Assembly: GCF_001652915.1 (NCBI RefSeq)
Contig: NZ_BBQI01000090.1
Coordinates: 310,001 to 374,000 of the forward strand
Direction of reading: 5' to 3'
DNA: 64,000 nt
Origin: Cupriavidus sp. D384
GTDB lineage: Bacteria > Pseudomonadota > Gammaproteobacteria > Burkholderiales > Burkholderiaceae
The notes below the pieces were generated by a model. It did not search any database. It was not told the DNA's origin and saw only the letters and a program-made list of their open reading frames with translations. This document shows positions 1 through 10,070 of this stretch, in pieces (within the stretch, counting starts at the first letter, position 1; every line of letters starts with the position of its first letter). The position numbers were made by a program, and so were the translations under genes.

Positions 1-1258
1 CAGTCTGCTGCCGAAACACGGCTTCCAGCGGCTGGTCCAGCTGCGGGTTGTCCAGGATGCCACGCAGCACCTCCACCCCCTGCATCTGCTGCGCCAGCGC
101 CGTGCGCGGCAGGCGCGCCATGTTCAGCACGAGCCGGTCATGCAGCGTGCGCAGCGTGACCTGGGACGGATCGCACAGCAGCGCCCAGTGCGCCTGACCA
201 TGGTCCTGCTGCAGCTTGCCCACCAGGTGCAGCGCCTTGAGCTTGGCAAGCAGCCCGGCCAGGTAGTCGGCCTCCACCCGCAGCTTGCGCCCCATGTCCA
301 GTTCGCCCACGCTGCGCGGCACCTCCTCGCGCGCGCGGTACAGCACGTAGAGCACGCCCAGCGCGTCAAAAAACTCGCTGCCCGCGAACGTGCGGCGGCG
401 CCAGTGGCCCTCGCGGATCACCGGCAGGTTCGCGGCGATGGTGGCACCCAGCAGCGTCACCAGCCAGCTTACGTACATCCACAGCAGGAACAGCGGCAGC
501 ACGGCAAACGCGCCATAGACGGCCGTGTAGGTCGGAATATGGGTGATGAAATAGCCGAAGGCGCGCTTGGCAACCTCGAAGGCCACGGCAGCCACGATGC
601 CGGCGAAGATCGCGTCGCGCCAGTCCACGTAGGCATACGGCACGGCCATGTACAGGAAGGCAAACGCCAGCGCGGTCAGTCCGATGGGAATCAGGCTGAC
701 CACCAGGCCCATGCCGAACGGCAGGTTGCCGACATAGCCCATCGAGATCGAGATCAGGTACGAACTGACCGACAGGCTGCCGCCGATCAGCACCGGCCCG
801 AGCGTCAGCACGGCCCAGAACACGAGCACCCGCTGGGCCAGCGGGCGGCGGCGCTTGACGCGCCAGATCGCGTTGAGCGCATCTTCCACGGTCAGCATGG
901 TCAGCACCGACGTCACCATCAGGCCGCCCAGGCCCAGGGCTGTCAGCCCGCGCGCGCTCTTGGAAAACTGCCCAAGGTAGCGCGACACCGAGTCGCTGAT
1001 ATTGCCGCCCGGGATCAGGTTCTGGAACAGGAAACCCTCGATTTCGCCGCGAAACTCGCGGAACATCGGAAACGCCGCCAGCAGCGCGAACGCCACGGTC
1101 AGCACGGGCACCACGGACAGGAACGTCGTGAACGTCAGGCTGGCGGCCACCTGCGGCAGGCGGTTCTCGCCGGCACGGCGCAGCGCGTAGCGGGCCAGTG
1201 CGCGCACCTTCTGCAGGTTCCATTCCCTGCGCAGGCGGGCAATGCGGACGGCGGACAT
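1..1258 (-). CDS. YihY/BrkB-family inner-membrane protein (3' end outside window)
   Basis: Reading leftward from the ATG at 1258, the frame stays open to the window edge (about 419 codons), so the C-terminus is missing. The product starts MSAVRIARLRREWNLQKV and then has several long hydrophobic segments typical of the YihY/BrkB family (old name 'ribonuclease BN', a misnomer). The hydrophobic part covers roughly residues 40-290. A soluble C-terminal tail follows, which fits the longer beta-proteobacterial members. The family is integral to the inner membrane and its function is unsettled. The gene is divergent from wrbA, with 141 bp between the starts. I am confident of the family but not of any function. 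Confidence 0.85.
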   Translation of the reverse strand, partial: MSAVRIARLRREWNLQKVRALARYALRRAGENRLPQVAASLTFTTFLSVVPVLTVAFALLAAFPMFREFRGEIEGFLFQNLIPGGNISDSVSRYLGQFSKSARGLTALGLGGLMVTSVLTMLTVEDALNAIWRVKRRRPLAQRVLVFWAVLTLGPVLIGGSLSVSSYLISISMGYVGNLPFGMGLVVSLIPIGLTALAFAFLYMAVPYAYVDWRDAIFAGIVAAVAFEVAKRAFGYFITHIPTYTAVYGAFAVLPLFLLWMYVSWLVTLLGATIAANLPVIREGHWRRRTFAGSEFFDALGVLYVLYRAREEVPRSVGELDMGRKLRVEADYLAGLLAKLKALHLVGKLQQDHGQAHWALLCDPSQVTLRTLHDRLVLNMARLPRTALAQQMQGVEVLRGILDNPQLDQPLEAVFRQQT

Positions 1259-1339
1259 GCGGGGGCTTTCTCCTTCGGATTCGATGAAACCAGCCGCGAG
1301 GCCGGCGGCGCGGCACTTGGGGCAGCGCCGCAACTATAA

Positions 1340-2391
<1,052 letters not shown>

Positions 2392-2396
2392 TTGCC

Positions 2397-3830
2397 ATGA
2401 CCGCCGTGCATTCCGACTCGTTCCTCGATCTCTGCCGGGCCGCCATCGGCCCGCAAAACGTGCTGACCGACGCGGCCGACAAGGCGCCGTACCTGACCGA
2501 CTGGCGCCGCCGCTATACCGGCGACGCACTGGCCGTGCTGCGCCCCGGCACCACCGAGGAAGTGGCCGCCGTGATGCATGCCTGCCACGCGCACAAGCTG
2601 GCCGTGGTGCCGCAGGGCGGCAATACGGGCCTGTGCGGCGGCGCCACGCCCGGGGCCGGCGAGTCCGCCGCGCGGGGCGTGGTGGTGCTGTCGCTGCAAC
2701 GCATGAACCGCGTGCGCCAGGTGGACCCGCTCAACAATACGATCACGGTGGAAGCCGGCGTGATCCTGCAGCAGCTGCAGGACGTGGCGCGCGAGCACGG
2801 GCGCCTGTTTCCGCTGTCGCTGGCGGCCGAAGGCAGCTGCACGATCGGCGGCAACCTGTCCACAAACGCCGGCGGCACGGCCGTGCTGCGCTATGGCAAT
2901 ACGCGCGAGCTGTGCCTGGGGCTGGAGGTGGTCAACGTCCGCGGCGAGGTCTGGGACGGCCTGCGCGGCTTGCGCAAGGACAATACCGGCTATGACCTGC
3001 GCGACCTGTTTATCGGCGCGGAAGGCACGCTCGGCGTCATCACCGCCGCCGTGATGAAGCTGTTCCCGGCGCCGCGCGCCCGCGTGACGGCGCTGGCGGC
3101 GGTCAAGAGCCCGCGCGCCGCGCTGGCCCTGCTGGCTATCGCCCAGTCGCACGCCAGCGCCATGCTCACCGGCTTCGAGCTGATGTCGGCGATGTGCATC
3201 GACCTGGTGACCCGGCACTTTCCGCAGCTGCGCTATCCGTTCAGCGAGCACCATCCGCAACTGGTGCTGCTGGAGCTGTCCGACAGCGAGAGCGAAGCGC
3301 ACGCCCGCGGCATCTTCGAGACCATGATGGAAGCGGCCTTCGACGCCGGCGTGGTGACCGATGCCGTCGTGGCGGAATCGGTGCAGCAGTCGCGCGATTT
3401 CTGGAACCTGCGCGAGCATATTCCGCTGGCCCAGGTGGAGGAAGGCAAGAACGTCAAGCACGACATTGCCGTGCCGATCTCGCGCGTGGCCGACTTCATC
3501 GAGACCACCGATGCGCTGCTGCAGGACGCCTTTCCCGGATCGCGCATGGTCACGTTCGGCCACCTGGGCGACGGCAACCTGCACTACAACGTATCGCCGC
3601 CGGTCGGCGTCGACAACGACCAGTTCCTGAAGCACCAGGACGCCATCAACCTGATCGTCCACAACAGCGTCCATGCCCACAACGGCTCGATCTCGGCCGA
3701 ACACGGGCTGGGGCAGCTCAAGCTGGAAGAAAACCGCCGCTACAAGAGCGACGTGGAACTGGCGATGATGCGCGCGATCAAGCAGGCGCTGGACCCGCAG
3801 GGACTGATGAATCCGGGCAAGGTGGTCTGA
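2397..3830 (+). CDS. FAD-linked oxidase, D-2-hydroxyacid dehydrogenase type
   Basis: A 477-residue protein with an N-terminal FAD_binding_4 (PCMH) domain, seen in VLRPGTTEEVAAVMHAC and the flavin motif VPQGGNTGLCGG near residue 75. The C-terminal FAD-oxidase domain ends in SAEHGLGQLK and QALDPQGLMNPGKVV. The metal-site signature HLGDGNLHYNV is present at about residue 390. This is the D-2-hydroxyglutarate / D-lactate dehydrogenase group, cytosolic flavoenzymes that oxidise D-2-hydroxyacids and pass electrons to a carrier. The exact substrate cannot be read from the sequence. It is the third gene of the wrbA operon, 5 bp after the previous stop. Confidence 0.9.
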   Translation: MTAVHSDSFLDLCRAAIGPQNVLTDAADKAPYLTDWRRRYTGDALAVLRPGTTEEVAAVMHACHAHKLAVVPQGGNTGLCGGATPGAGESAARGVVVLSLQRMNRVRQVDPLNNTITVEAGVILQQLQDVAREHGRLFPLSLAAEGSCTIGGNLSTNAGGTAVLRYGNTRELCLGLEVVNVRGEVWDGLRGLRKDNTGYDLRDLFIGAEGTLGVITAAVMKLFPAPRARVTALAAVKSPRAALALLAIAQSHASAMLTGFELMSAMCIDLVTRHFPQLRYPFSEHHPQLVLLELSDSESEAHARGIFETMMEAAFDAGVVTDAVVAESVQQSRDFWNLREHIPLAQVEEGKNVKHDIAVPISRVADFIETTDALLQDAFPGSRMVTFGHLGDGNLHYNVSPPVGVDNDQFLKHQDAINLIVHNSVHAHNGSISAEHGLGQLKLEENRRYKSDVELAMMRAIKQALDPQGLMNPGKVV

Positions 3831-3850
3831 GCCGTCGAGCCTGCCTTTCC

Positions 3851-3866
3851 CTCCCAGCCATGGGAG
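3851..3866. terminator. Hairpin between convergent genes (REP-like)
   Basis: CTCCCA-GCCA-TGGGAG forms a 6-bp stem in the short gap between the FAD oxidase stop (3830) and the convergent winged-helix gene stop (3885). There is no T-tract. Its core (CTCCCA..TGGGAG) resembles the hairpins of the repeat block at 20.3-20.7 kb, so it may be a single diverged copy of that family. Confidence 0.4.
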
Positions 3867-3884
3867 AGGAAGCCATCACCGTCA

Positions 3885-4211
3885 TCAATGCAGCACCGGC
3901 GTCTCGCCGCCCCCATCGGGCTCGCCAAACAGCTGCCCGCACACCGCCTGCCCCTCTTCGGTCAGCCGGGCCGAGCCGCGCCCGTCCTCTTCCATGACCG
4001 TCTCGACCAGGTCGGCGGCGCCCAACTGTGTCAGCATGCGCCGCAGCACGCTCATCTGCACCGCGGCGCGCTTGCTCAGCCGGGCCAGGGTCAGGCCCTT
4101 GTCCGATCCGCCCTGGCCGTGGTCCCACAGCGTCTTCAGGATGGCGCCCACCACGGGGTCCAGATCCTCGCCCTCGTCTTCCGGCATGTCGTCTGCCGCG
4201 TCGTTCGTCAT
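3885..4211 (-). CDS. Small winged-helix DNA-binding-like protein
   Basis: This 108-residue protein has an acidic N-terminus (DDMPEDEGEDLDPVV) and then a winged-helix-like core. TLARLSKRAAVQMSVLRRML looks like the recognition-helix region, and ETVMEEDGRGSARLTEEG looks like the wing, as in MarR/PadR-type proteins. The ATG has a good upstream GGGAGACGAC. The start overlaps the stop of the MocR-type gene in front (ATGA), so the two are translationally coupled and may act together. I do not recognise a named family. Confidence 0.65.
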   Translation of the reverse strand: MTNDAADDMPEDEGEDLDPVVGAILKTLWDHGQGGSDKGLTLARLSKRAAVQMSVLRRMLTQLGAADLVETVMEEDGRGSARLTEEGQAVCGQLFGEPDGGGETPVLH

Positions 4212-5638
4212 GTCGTCTCCCTTTCTTGTAATGTCGCCACGAGCTTGCCCAGCGTGATCACGGCGGCTTCCATGTCTTCCGACCAGGCGCCGCTGTAGTT
4301 CAGGCGGATGCAGTTCGTGTAGGTGGGCACCGGCGAGAAGATATGTCCCGGCGCCACGGTGATGCGCCGCTCCAGCGCGGCGTGGTACAGCGCCATGGCA
4401 TCCACCTCGTCGGGCAGTTCCACCCACAGCACGTAGCCGCCCGCCGGACGCGAGACGCGCGTACCGGCCGGGAAGAAGCGCCGCACGGCGGCGGCCATGA
4501 TATTGGCCTGCTGGGCGTAGGCCTTGCGCACGCGGCGCAGGTGGTAGTCGTAGCCGTCGCGGCGCAGGAACTCGGCAATCGCCAGTTGCGGAATCGTCGA
4601 AGTGGTCAGCGTATTCAGGAACTTGAGCCGCTCCACCTTTTCCTTGTATCGCCCCGGCAACGCCCAGCCGATACGGTAGGCATTCGTCAGCGTCTTCGAA
4701 AATGACGAGCAGTGCAGCACGATGCCGGCCGTGTCATAGGATTTCAGCGAAGTTGGATGGGCATCGCCGTAATACAGCTCGCCGTAGACATCGTTCTCGA
4801 TGACGGGGATATCACGCTCGGTCAGCAACGCCACCAGCGCCTGCTTGCGCGCGTCGGACATCTGGAAACCCAGCGGATTCTGGAAGTTCGGCATGACCAT
4901 GCAGGCGGCCACGGGCCGTTCGTCGATCAGCCGGGCCAGCGCCTGCACGTCGATGCCTTCGACGGGATCGGTAGCCACCTCCACGGCGCGCATGCCCAGG
5001 CGCTCGATGGCGTGCAGCATCGCGTAGTAGGTGGGCGACTCCACGGCAATCGTGTCGCCTGGCTTTGCCACGGCCTGCAGGCACAGGTTGATGGCCTCGG
5101 TGGCGCCAATCGTGACGATCACCTCGTTCGGGTCCACCGTGTAGCCGTTTTCCAGGTAGCGGCGCGTGATCTGCCGGATCAGCTCGGGCGACCCGGGCGG
5201 CAGGTCGTCGAGCACGCTCCAGGTGTCATAGCGCTTGCCGATGGTGTTGGCGTACTGGATGATGCGCTGCCACGGATACAGCTTGGGATCGGGGTATGGC
5301 GAACCGAGCGGCACGGCGTCGTCGGCGCGGATCGAGCGCAGCGTGGACAGCACCAGCGCGCTGACATCGACCGCCGACGGCCGCGCCGCCGGGCGCGTGG
5401 GCTGCAGGTCGATGGCCGGCTCGCCGGGCCGGGCGCGCACGAAATAGCCGGACTGGGGACGGCTTTCCAGGATGCCGCGCGACTCCAGCAGCAGGTAGGC
5501 GCGGATCACCGTGGTAATGCTCAGCCGGTGGTGCTGGGCCGCCTGCCGCACCGACGGAATCTTTTCGCCGGGCAGCAGCACGCCCTGCTGCACCAGCGCC
5601 TCGATATCGGCCGCGAGCTTTTCGTACAGGGTTGCCAA
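4208..5638 (-). CDS. MocR-family regulator: GntR winged helix fused to aminotransferase fold
   Basis: The N-terminal GntR domain is clear (LLPGEKIPSVRQAAQ, then HRLSITTVIRAYLLLESRG and the wing LESRPQSGYFV). A fold-type-I aminotransferase domain follows, with the PLP lysine in HCSSFSKTLTNAYRIGW. Length is 476 aa from a TTG at 5638, where similarity to the family begins (LATLYEKLAADIEALVQQGV). A GTG at 5683 would add 15 residues but lies inside a hairpin, so I prefer the TTG. MocR proteins are PLP-sensing transcription factors. Its target is not evident; the downstream winged-helix gene overlaps its stop. Confidence 0.88.
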   Translation of the reverse strand: MATLYEKLAADIEALVQQGVLLPGEKIPSVRQAAQHHRLSITTVIRAYLLLESRGILESRPQSGYFVRARPGEPAIDLQPTRPAARPSAVDVSALVLSTLRSIRADDAVPLGSPYPDPKLYPWQRIIQYANTIGKRYDTWSVLDDLPPGSPELIRQITRRYLENGYTVDPNEVIVTIGATEAINLCLQAVAKPGDTIAVESPTYYAMLHAIERLGMRAVEVATDPVEGIDVQALARLIDERPVAACMVMPNFQNPLGFQMSDARKQALVALLTERDIPVIENDVYGELYYGDAHPTSLKSYDTAGIVLHCSSFSKTLTNAYRIGWALPGRYKEKVERLKFLNTLTTSTIPQLAIAEFLRRDGYDYHLRRVRKAYAQQANIMAAAVRRFFPAGTRVSRPAGGYVLWVELPDEVDAMALYHAALERRITVAPGHIFSPVPTYTNCIRLNYSGAWSEDMEAAVITLGKLVATLQERETT

Positions 5639-5660
5639 AGGGTCTTCGCCTTTTTCTGGA

Positions 5661-5682
5661 TGGTCCGGGGGGCGCCGGACCA
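5661..5682 (-). terminator. Hairpin after fdhD
   Basis: TGGTCCGG and CCGGACCA form a perfect 8-bp stem with a 6-nt loop directly after the fdhD stop and before the MocR-type TTG start. No T-run follows on the minus strand, so it may act as a processing or attenuation hairpin and not as an intrinsic terminator. Confidence 0.45.
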
Positions 5683-5690
5683 CCCAGGCG

Positions 5691-6521
5691 TCAGCCTGCG
5701 GCCTCCAGCGAATCGGATGCTAATACGGATACAGGCGAAGTGTATTCGACGAAGCCATCCTGGCGGCAAAAGCTCAGCAGCCGCACGCCGGCCTGTTCCG
5801 CGATGCGGATGGCGAGCGAGGTTGGCGCCGAGATCGTCGCCAGCATCGGAATCTGCATGCGGGCGGCCTTGCGCACCAGCTCGTAGCTGGCCCGGCTGGA
5901 CAGGAACACGAATCCGTCGCCGAAACTCTCGCGGGCCCGCGCCAGGTGGCCAATCAGCTTGTCCAGCGCATTGTGCCGCCCCACGTCCTCGAACACGGCA
6001 CGCAGCTGGCCGTCCGGCCCGCACCACGCCGCGGCATGGACGCCGCCAGTGGCCGCCATCAGGTGCTGGCGGGCGCGCAAGGCGTCGGACGCCTGCCGGA
6101 TCATGGCCGCCGACGGCGCAATGGTGCGCGCCGCCGCCAGCGGCTCGGGCACCAGGTCGAGCAAGGCCAGGCTCTCGATGCCGCAGACGCCGCAGCCGGT
6201 ACGGCCAGCCAGCGTGCGGCGGCGTTCCTTCATGGCCATGAACGCGCGCTGGCTGACGTTCAGGCGCACCTCGATGCCGTCGCAGCCCGGCTCGACCTCG
6301 ACGTCGTAGATCTCGCGCACGCTGTCGACAATGCCTTCGGTCAGCGAAAAGCCGACCGCGAACGCCTCCAGGTCCAGCGGCGTCGCCATCATCACCGCGT
6401 GCGAGATGTCGTTGTAGACCAGCGCAACCGGTACTTCCTCGGCCACGTTGTCGATCTCCAGCGCGACGGCGTCGCCCTGGTGGCGGCGAATCTCGCGCGT
6501 GATGTAACCGCGTTCGGCCAT
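5691..6521 (-). CDS. fdhD: Formate dehydrogenase accessory sulfurtransferase FdhD
   Basis: A 276-residue protein with the FdhD hallmarks: the cysteine motif TGCGVCG (Cys110 and Cys113), the FAVGFSLTEGI region, and EDVGRHNALDKLIG. FdhD transfers sulfur to the molybdenum cofactor of formate-dehydrogenase-type enzymes, a step they need for activity. Both catalytic-loop cysteines are intact. It lies 22 bp after the molybdopterin oxidoreductase gene on the same strand, which fits co-expression of enzyme and maturation factor. Confidence 0.95.
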   Translation of the reverse strand: MAERGYITREIRRHQGDAVALEIDNVAEEVPVALVYNDISHAVMMATPLDLEAFAVGFSLTEGIVDSVREIYDVEVEPGCDGIEVRLNVSQRAFMAMKERRRTLAGRTGCGVCGIESLALLDLVPEPLAAARTIAPSAAMIRQASDALRARQHLMAATGGVHAAAWCGPDGQLRAVFEDVGRHNALDKLIGHLARARESFGDGFVFLSSRASYELVRKAARMQIPMLATISAPTSLAIRIAEQAGVRLLSFCRQDGFVEYTSPVSVLASDSLEAAG

Positions 6522-6543
6522 GTACTACCCCCTGCGGTGAACT

Positions 6544-8856
6544 TCAGCCTTGCCCGGCGCGTTGCAGCAGCACCGGAATCGACTTCGACGTGGGCGTGCC
6601 CGACCGGTCGCCGATGCTTTCCAGCGGCACCAGCGGGTTCGTCTCCGGATAATAGGCGCCCAGGCAGCCGGCCGGAATGTCGTAGTCGACGAGCAGGAAG
6701 TCTTGCACATGGCGCGTCACGTCGTCTTCCCAGACACTGGTGATATTTACGCGTTCGCCCTCTGCAAACCCCAGACGCTCGCGGTCGGCCCGGTTGATGA
6801 ACACCACGCGGCGCAAGCCGAACACACCGCGATAGCGGTCGTCCAGGCCATAGATCGTGGTGTTGTACTGGTCGTGCGAGCGCGTGGTCATCATCACCAG
6901 CAGGTCGTCGCCGTACTTGTCGCGGGCGCGCTTGATCGGCGTGTCGCGGTCGATCGGATGCACCAGGAACTCGGCCTTGCCCGATGCCGTGCGCCACACG
7001 CGGTTGCGCGAGGCCGGCGTCAGGTGGAAGCCGCCCGGCTGCGCCACGCGCTCGTTGTAGCGCTCGAAGCCCGGAATCACCTTCTCGATGGCGTCGCGGA
7101 TGCGCGCGTAGTCCTGCGCGAACCACAGCCAGTCCACCTTGTTCGATCCCAGCGTGGCGTCGGCCATCTTTGCCACGATCATCGTCTCGGACAGCAGGTG
7201 CGGCGACGCCGGCTTGTTCATGCCGTACGAGATATGCACCATGCAGACCGAATCTTCCACGGTCACGCCCTGCGCCACGCCGTTCTGCTCGTCCACCTCG
7301 GTACGGCCCAGCGTTGGCAGCAGCAGCGAATCCTTGCCAATCACCAGGTGGCTGCGGTTCAGCTTGGTGGCGATATTGACGGTCAGGTCGCACTGGCGCA
7401 GCGCTTCCCAGGTGCGCGGCGTGTCGGGCGTGGCAATCGAGAAATTGCCGCCCAGGCCTACAAACACCTTGACCTTGCCTTCCAGCATCGCATTGATGGC
7501 GGCCACCACGTCCTGGCCGTGGTGGCGCGGCGGCTCGAAGCCGAAGGTGGCGCCCAGGCGGTCCAGGAAGGCGTCGTCGGGCTGTTCCTCGATGCCCATC
7601 GTGCGGTCGCCCTGCACGTTCGAATGGCCGCGCACCGGCATCAGGCCCGCACCGGGCCGGCCGATATTGCCGCGCAGCATCATCACGTTGGACAACAGCT
7701 GGATCGTGCGCACGCTCTGCTTGTGCTGCGTCAGGCCCATGCCCCAGCACATGATGGTGCGCTCGCTGTCGATGTAGACGTCGGCCAGCGCGTCGATATC
7801 CTCGCGCGTCACGCCCGATTCGGCCACGATGTCGGGCCAGCTCTCGGCGCGCAGGTCGGCCGCGAATGCCTCGTAGCCGGCCGTATGGTCGTTGACGAAG
7901 GCGATATCCACCACGCGCTTGCCGCCCGTGGCCACGGCCTGGTCATCCAGTTCGATGACGCGCTTGCCAATGCCCTTGAGCAGCGCAAAGTCGCCGCCCA
8001 GCGTGGGCCGCACGAACATCGACGCAATCTGGGTGCCGCTGCCGCCGAGCATTTCCGTCACGTGCTGCGGGCTGACAAAGCGCTCCAGGCCGCGTTCCTT
8101 GAGCGGGTTGATCGACACGATCCTGGCGCCGCGCTTCGAGGCATCGCGCAGTTCGTTGAGCATGCGCGGATGATTGGTAGCCGGATTCTGGCCCCAGACC
8201 ATGATGGTGTCGGCCAGCTGGAAGTCATCGAGCAGCACCGTGGCCTTGCCCACGCCCACCGTCACCGGCAGGCCGCGGCTGGTGGCCTCGTGGCACATGT
8301 TCGAGCAGTCCGGGAAGTTGTTGGTGCCATACATCCGCACGAACAGCTGGAACAGGAAAGCCGCCTCGTTGCTGGCCCGGCCCGAGGTATAGAACGTGGC
8401 CGCGTCGGGGTTGTCCAGGCGGCGCAGGTGATCGGCGATCAGGCGGCACGCGTCGTCCCACTCCACCGGCACGTACTTGTCGGTGGTGGCGTCGTACCGC
8501 ACCGGATAGGTCAGGCGACCGTGCTGCTCCAGTTCGTAATCCGACTGCTGCATCAGCTCGGTGACCGTGTACTTCGCAAAGAACTCGTTGGTCACGCGCT
8601 TGCTGGTGGCCTCGGCCGCCACGGCCTTGACGCCGTTTTCGCAAAACTCGAACGTGGACGCGTGCTGGCGGTCAGGCCAGGCGCAGCCCGGGCAATCGAA
8701 ACCGTCCGGCTGGTTCTGCCTGAACAGCGTCTTGTACTTGCCGCCGGCAACTCTTTCCTTGACCAGGTTGATGGCGACCTGCTTGAGCGCACCCCAGCCG
8801 GCGGCCGGGTGCGTATAGGGGGCGATATGCCCCTTTTCGGGCGTGGGAGTACTCAT
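6544..8856 (-). CDS. FdhF/YdeP-family molybdopterin oxidoreductase
   Basis: A 770-residue protein with the YdeP-type N-terminus (YTHPAAGWGALKQVAINLVK) and a cysteine cluster at FDCPGCAWPD and FEFCENG. The bis-MGD-binding domains contain YTSGRASNEAAFLFQLFVRMYG, ATNHPRMLNELRDASK and the C-terminal TTRSHDQYNTTIYG. YdeP relatives resemble formate dehydrogenase H and are linked to acid resistance in E. coli, but their substrate is not firmly known. The adjacent fdhD supports a sulfurated molybdenum cofactor. No electron-transfer subunit lies nearby, so the partner must be elsewhere. Confidence 0.9.
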   Translation of the reverse strand: MSTPTPEKGHIAPYTHPAAGWGALKQVAINLVKERVAGGKYKTLFRQNQPDGFDCPGCAWPDRQHASTFEFCENGVKAVAAEATSKRVTNEFFAKYTVTELMQQSDYELEQHGRLTYPVRYDATTDKYVPVEWDDACRLIADHLRRLDNPDAATFYTSGRASNEAAFLFQLFVRMYGTNNFPDCSNMCHEATSRGLPVTVGVGKATVLLDDFQLADTIMVWGQNPATNHPRMLNELRDASKRGARIVSINPLKERGLERFVSPQHVTEMLGGSGTQIASMFVRPTLGGDFALLKGIGKRVIELDDQAVATGGKRVVDIAFVNDHTAGYEAFAADLRAESWPDIVAESGVTREDIDALADVYIDSERTIMCWGMGLTQHKQSVRTIQLLSNVMMLRGNIGRPGAGLMPVRGHSNVQGDRTMGIEEQPDDAFLDRLGATFGFEPPRHHGQDVVAAINAMLEGKVKVFVGLGGNFSIATPDTPRTWEALRQCDLTVNIATKLNRSHLVIGKDSLLLPTLGRTEVDEQNGVAQGVTVEDSVCMVHISYGMNKPASPHLLSETMIVAKMADATLGSNKVDWLWFAQDYARIRDAIEKVIPGFERYNERVAQPGGFHLTPASRNRVWRTASGKAEFLVHPIDRDTPIKRARDKYGDDLLVMMTTRSHDQYNTTIYGLDDRYRGVFGLRRVVFINRADRERLGFAEGERVNITSVWEDDVTRHVQDFLLVDYDIPAGCLGAYYPETNPLVPLESIGDRSGTPTSKSIPVLLQRAGQG

Positions 8857-8966
8857 GGGGGCGACTTCCAGAACAAGTGCCCGAGTGCCCGGCCCGGTTT
8901 TCCGTGTGATGTCCGGGCGCTCGCTGCGATGGTTGCAGACTAGGCCCGGAATGTGACCCGAGGGAC

Positions 8967-8997
8967 GTACAGAACAGGTACAGCCGAAAGAGTACAG
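8967..8997. promoter_or_regulatory. Three GTACAG direct repeats upstream of the YdeP-type gene
   Basis: GTACAG occurs at 8967, 8978 and 8992, that is 11 and 14 bp apart and roughly one helical turn each, about 110 bp upstream of the start at 8856. The spacing suggests a possible regulator site. The rest of the 295-bp gap (8857-9151) holds no gene I can support. Confidence 0.3.
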
Positions 8998-9151
8998 TTT
9001 GCGCCATCGCAGTGCACAAACCTTGAACTGTGCTTATCGGTTTTGCATGACTGCACCAGCTTGAGTCATATTTCTCATGATTTTGTCGCAAATTGCCGAT
9101 TCTGGAGGCCTCGGGCCACCTGATCGTCGCGCTGGCTGCTGTCTGGGGCCG

Positions 9152-10066
9152 CTACTCCGGCTGCTGCGGCGTGGCGTCGATGATGTCCTCCAGCTGCGCG
9201 CTCATCGGAATGCCAAGCCGCTCGCCGGTGGGAAGCCGGTTCAGGAACCACTGCTTGTAGAGTCGCCCCAGTTCGCCGGACGTGATCAGGTCGCGTACGG
9301 CCTTGTCGACCACGGCCGCAAATTGCGGATCGCTCCGGCGCAGCATGATGCCGTACGGGTCGTAGGACAGGAATTCGCTGGTCACGATGAACTGCTTGCC
9401 CGCGTTGTAGTGCGCCAGGAAGCCGTACAGCAGCACGTCGTCGCCGGCGTAGGCATCGGCGCCGCCATGGCGCAGCACCTCGAAGGCATCGGCATGGTCG
9501 CGGGCGTGGATCAGCTTGATGCCCAGGTTGAACCGTGTGGACAGGTCCTCGATGGCGCTGGCGTTGGTGGTGCCAGCCGTTGCCACCACGGTCTTGCCCT
9601 TGAGGTCGCGGAAGGTCTTGACCGGCGAATTGCGCGGCACCATCAGCTTGGTCCCCGCCACGAAGATCACCGGCGAGAATGCCACCATGCGCATGCGCTC
9701 GGCATTGCGCGTGGTCGACCCGCATTCCAGGTCGGCCTTGCCCGACGTAATGGCGTCGAAGCGGTTCTCGGACGTCACCGGCACCCATTGCACGGTCAGG
9801 TTGCGGCTGATTTCGGCGGCTGCGGCGTCGACAATGGCCTGGCAGATGTCGATCGAATAGCCGATGGGCCGCTTTGCCTGGTTCAGGTACGAAAACGGCA
9901 GCGAAGACTCCCGGTAGCCGATGGTCAGCACGCCGGTGTCCTTGGCCTTCTTCAGCGTGCCGGACAGCGCCACGGCGTCCTGCGCCTGGGCAGCCATTGC
10001 GCCACAGCCGAACAGCATCAGCGCGGCCAGGCCCCTTGCGGCCAGTTTCCAGACGGATGCGCGCAT
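9152..10066 (-). CDS. Periplasmic amino-acid-type solute-binding protein (family 3)
   Basis: A 304-residue protein with a Sec signal peptide (LAALMLFGCGAMAAQAQD, cleavage near residue 29). The SBP_bac_3 fold follows: IGYRESSLPFSYLN, GYSIDICQAIVDA, FDAITSGKADLECGSTTRNAERMRMVAFS, and TVVATAGTTNASAIEDL. It resembles glutamate/aspartate binding proteins (GltI type). No ABC permease or ATPase is adjacent. Instead it starts 4 bp after the dctA stop, an unusual pairing with a secondary transporter. It could capture ligand for DctA, serve a distant ABC system or act as a sensor. Confidence 0.88.
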   Translation of the reverse strand: MRASVWKLAARGLAALMLFGCGAMAAQAQDAVALSGTLKKAKDTGVLTIGYRESSLPFSYLNQAKRPIGYSIDICQAIVDAAAAEISRNLTVQWVPVTSENRFDAITSGKADLECGSTTRNAERMRMVAFSPVIFVAGTKLMVPRNSPVKTFRDLKGKTVVATAGTTNASAIEDLSTRFNLGIKLIHARDHADAFEVLRHGGADAYAGDDVLLYGFLAHYNAGKQFIVTSEFLSYDPYGIMLRRSDPQFAAVVDKAVRDLITSGELGRLYKQWFLNRLPTGERLGIPMSAQLEDIIDATPQQPE

Positions 10067-10070
10067 GGCG

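Noticed and set aside
140-1339. A 399-codon plus-strand open frame at the left edge
   Set aside because: It is the antisense of the YihY/BrkB gene, which has membrane helices and family features; this frame has none.
6550-8943. A 797-codon plus-strand open frame
   Set aside because: It is the antisense shadow of the YdeP-type oxidoreductase and shows no domain.
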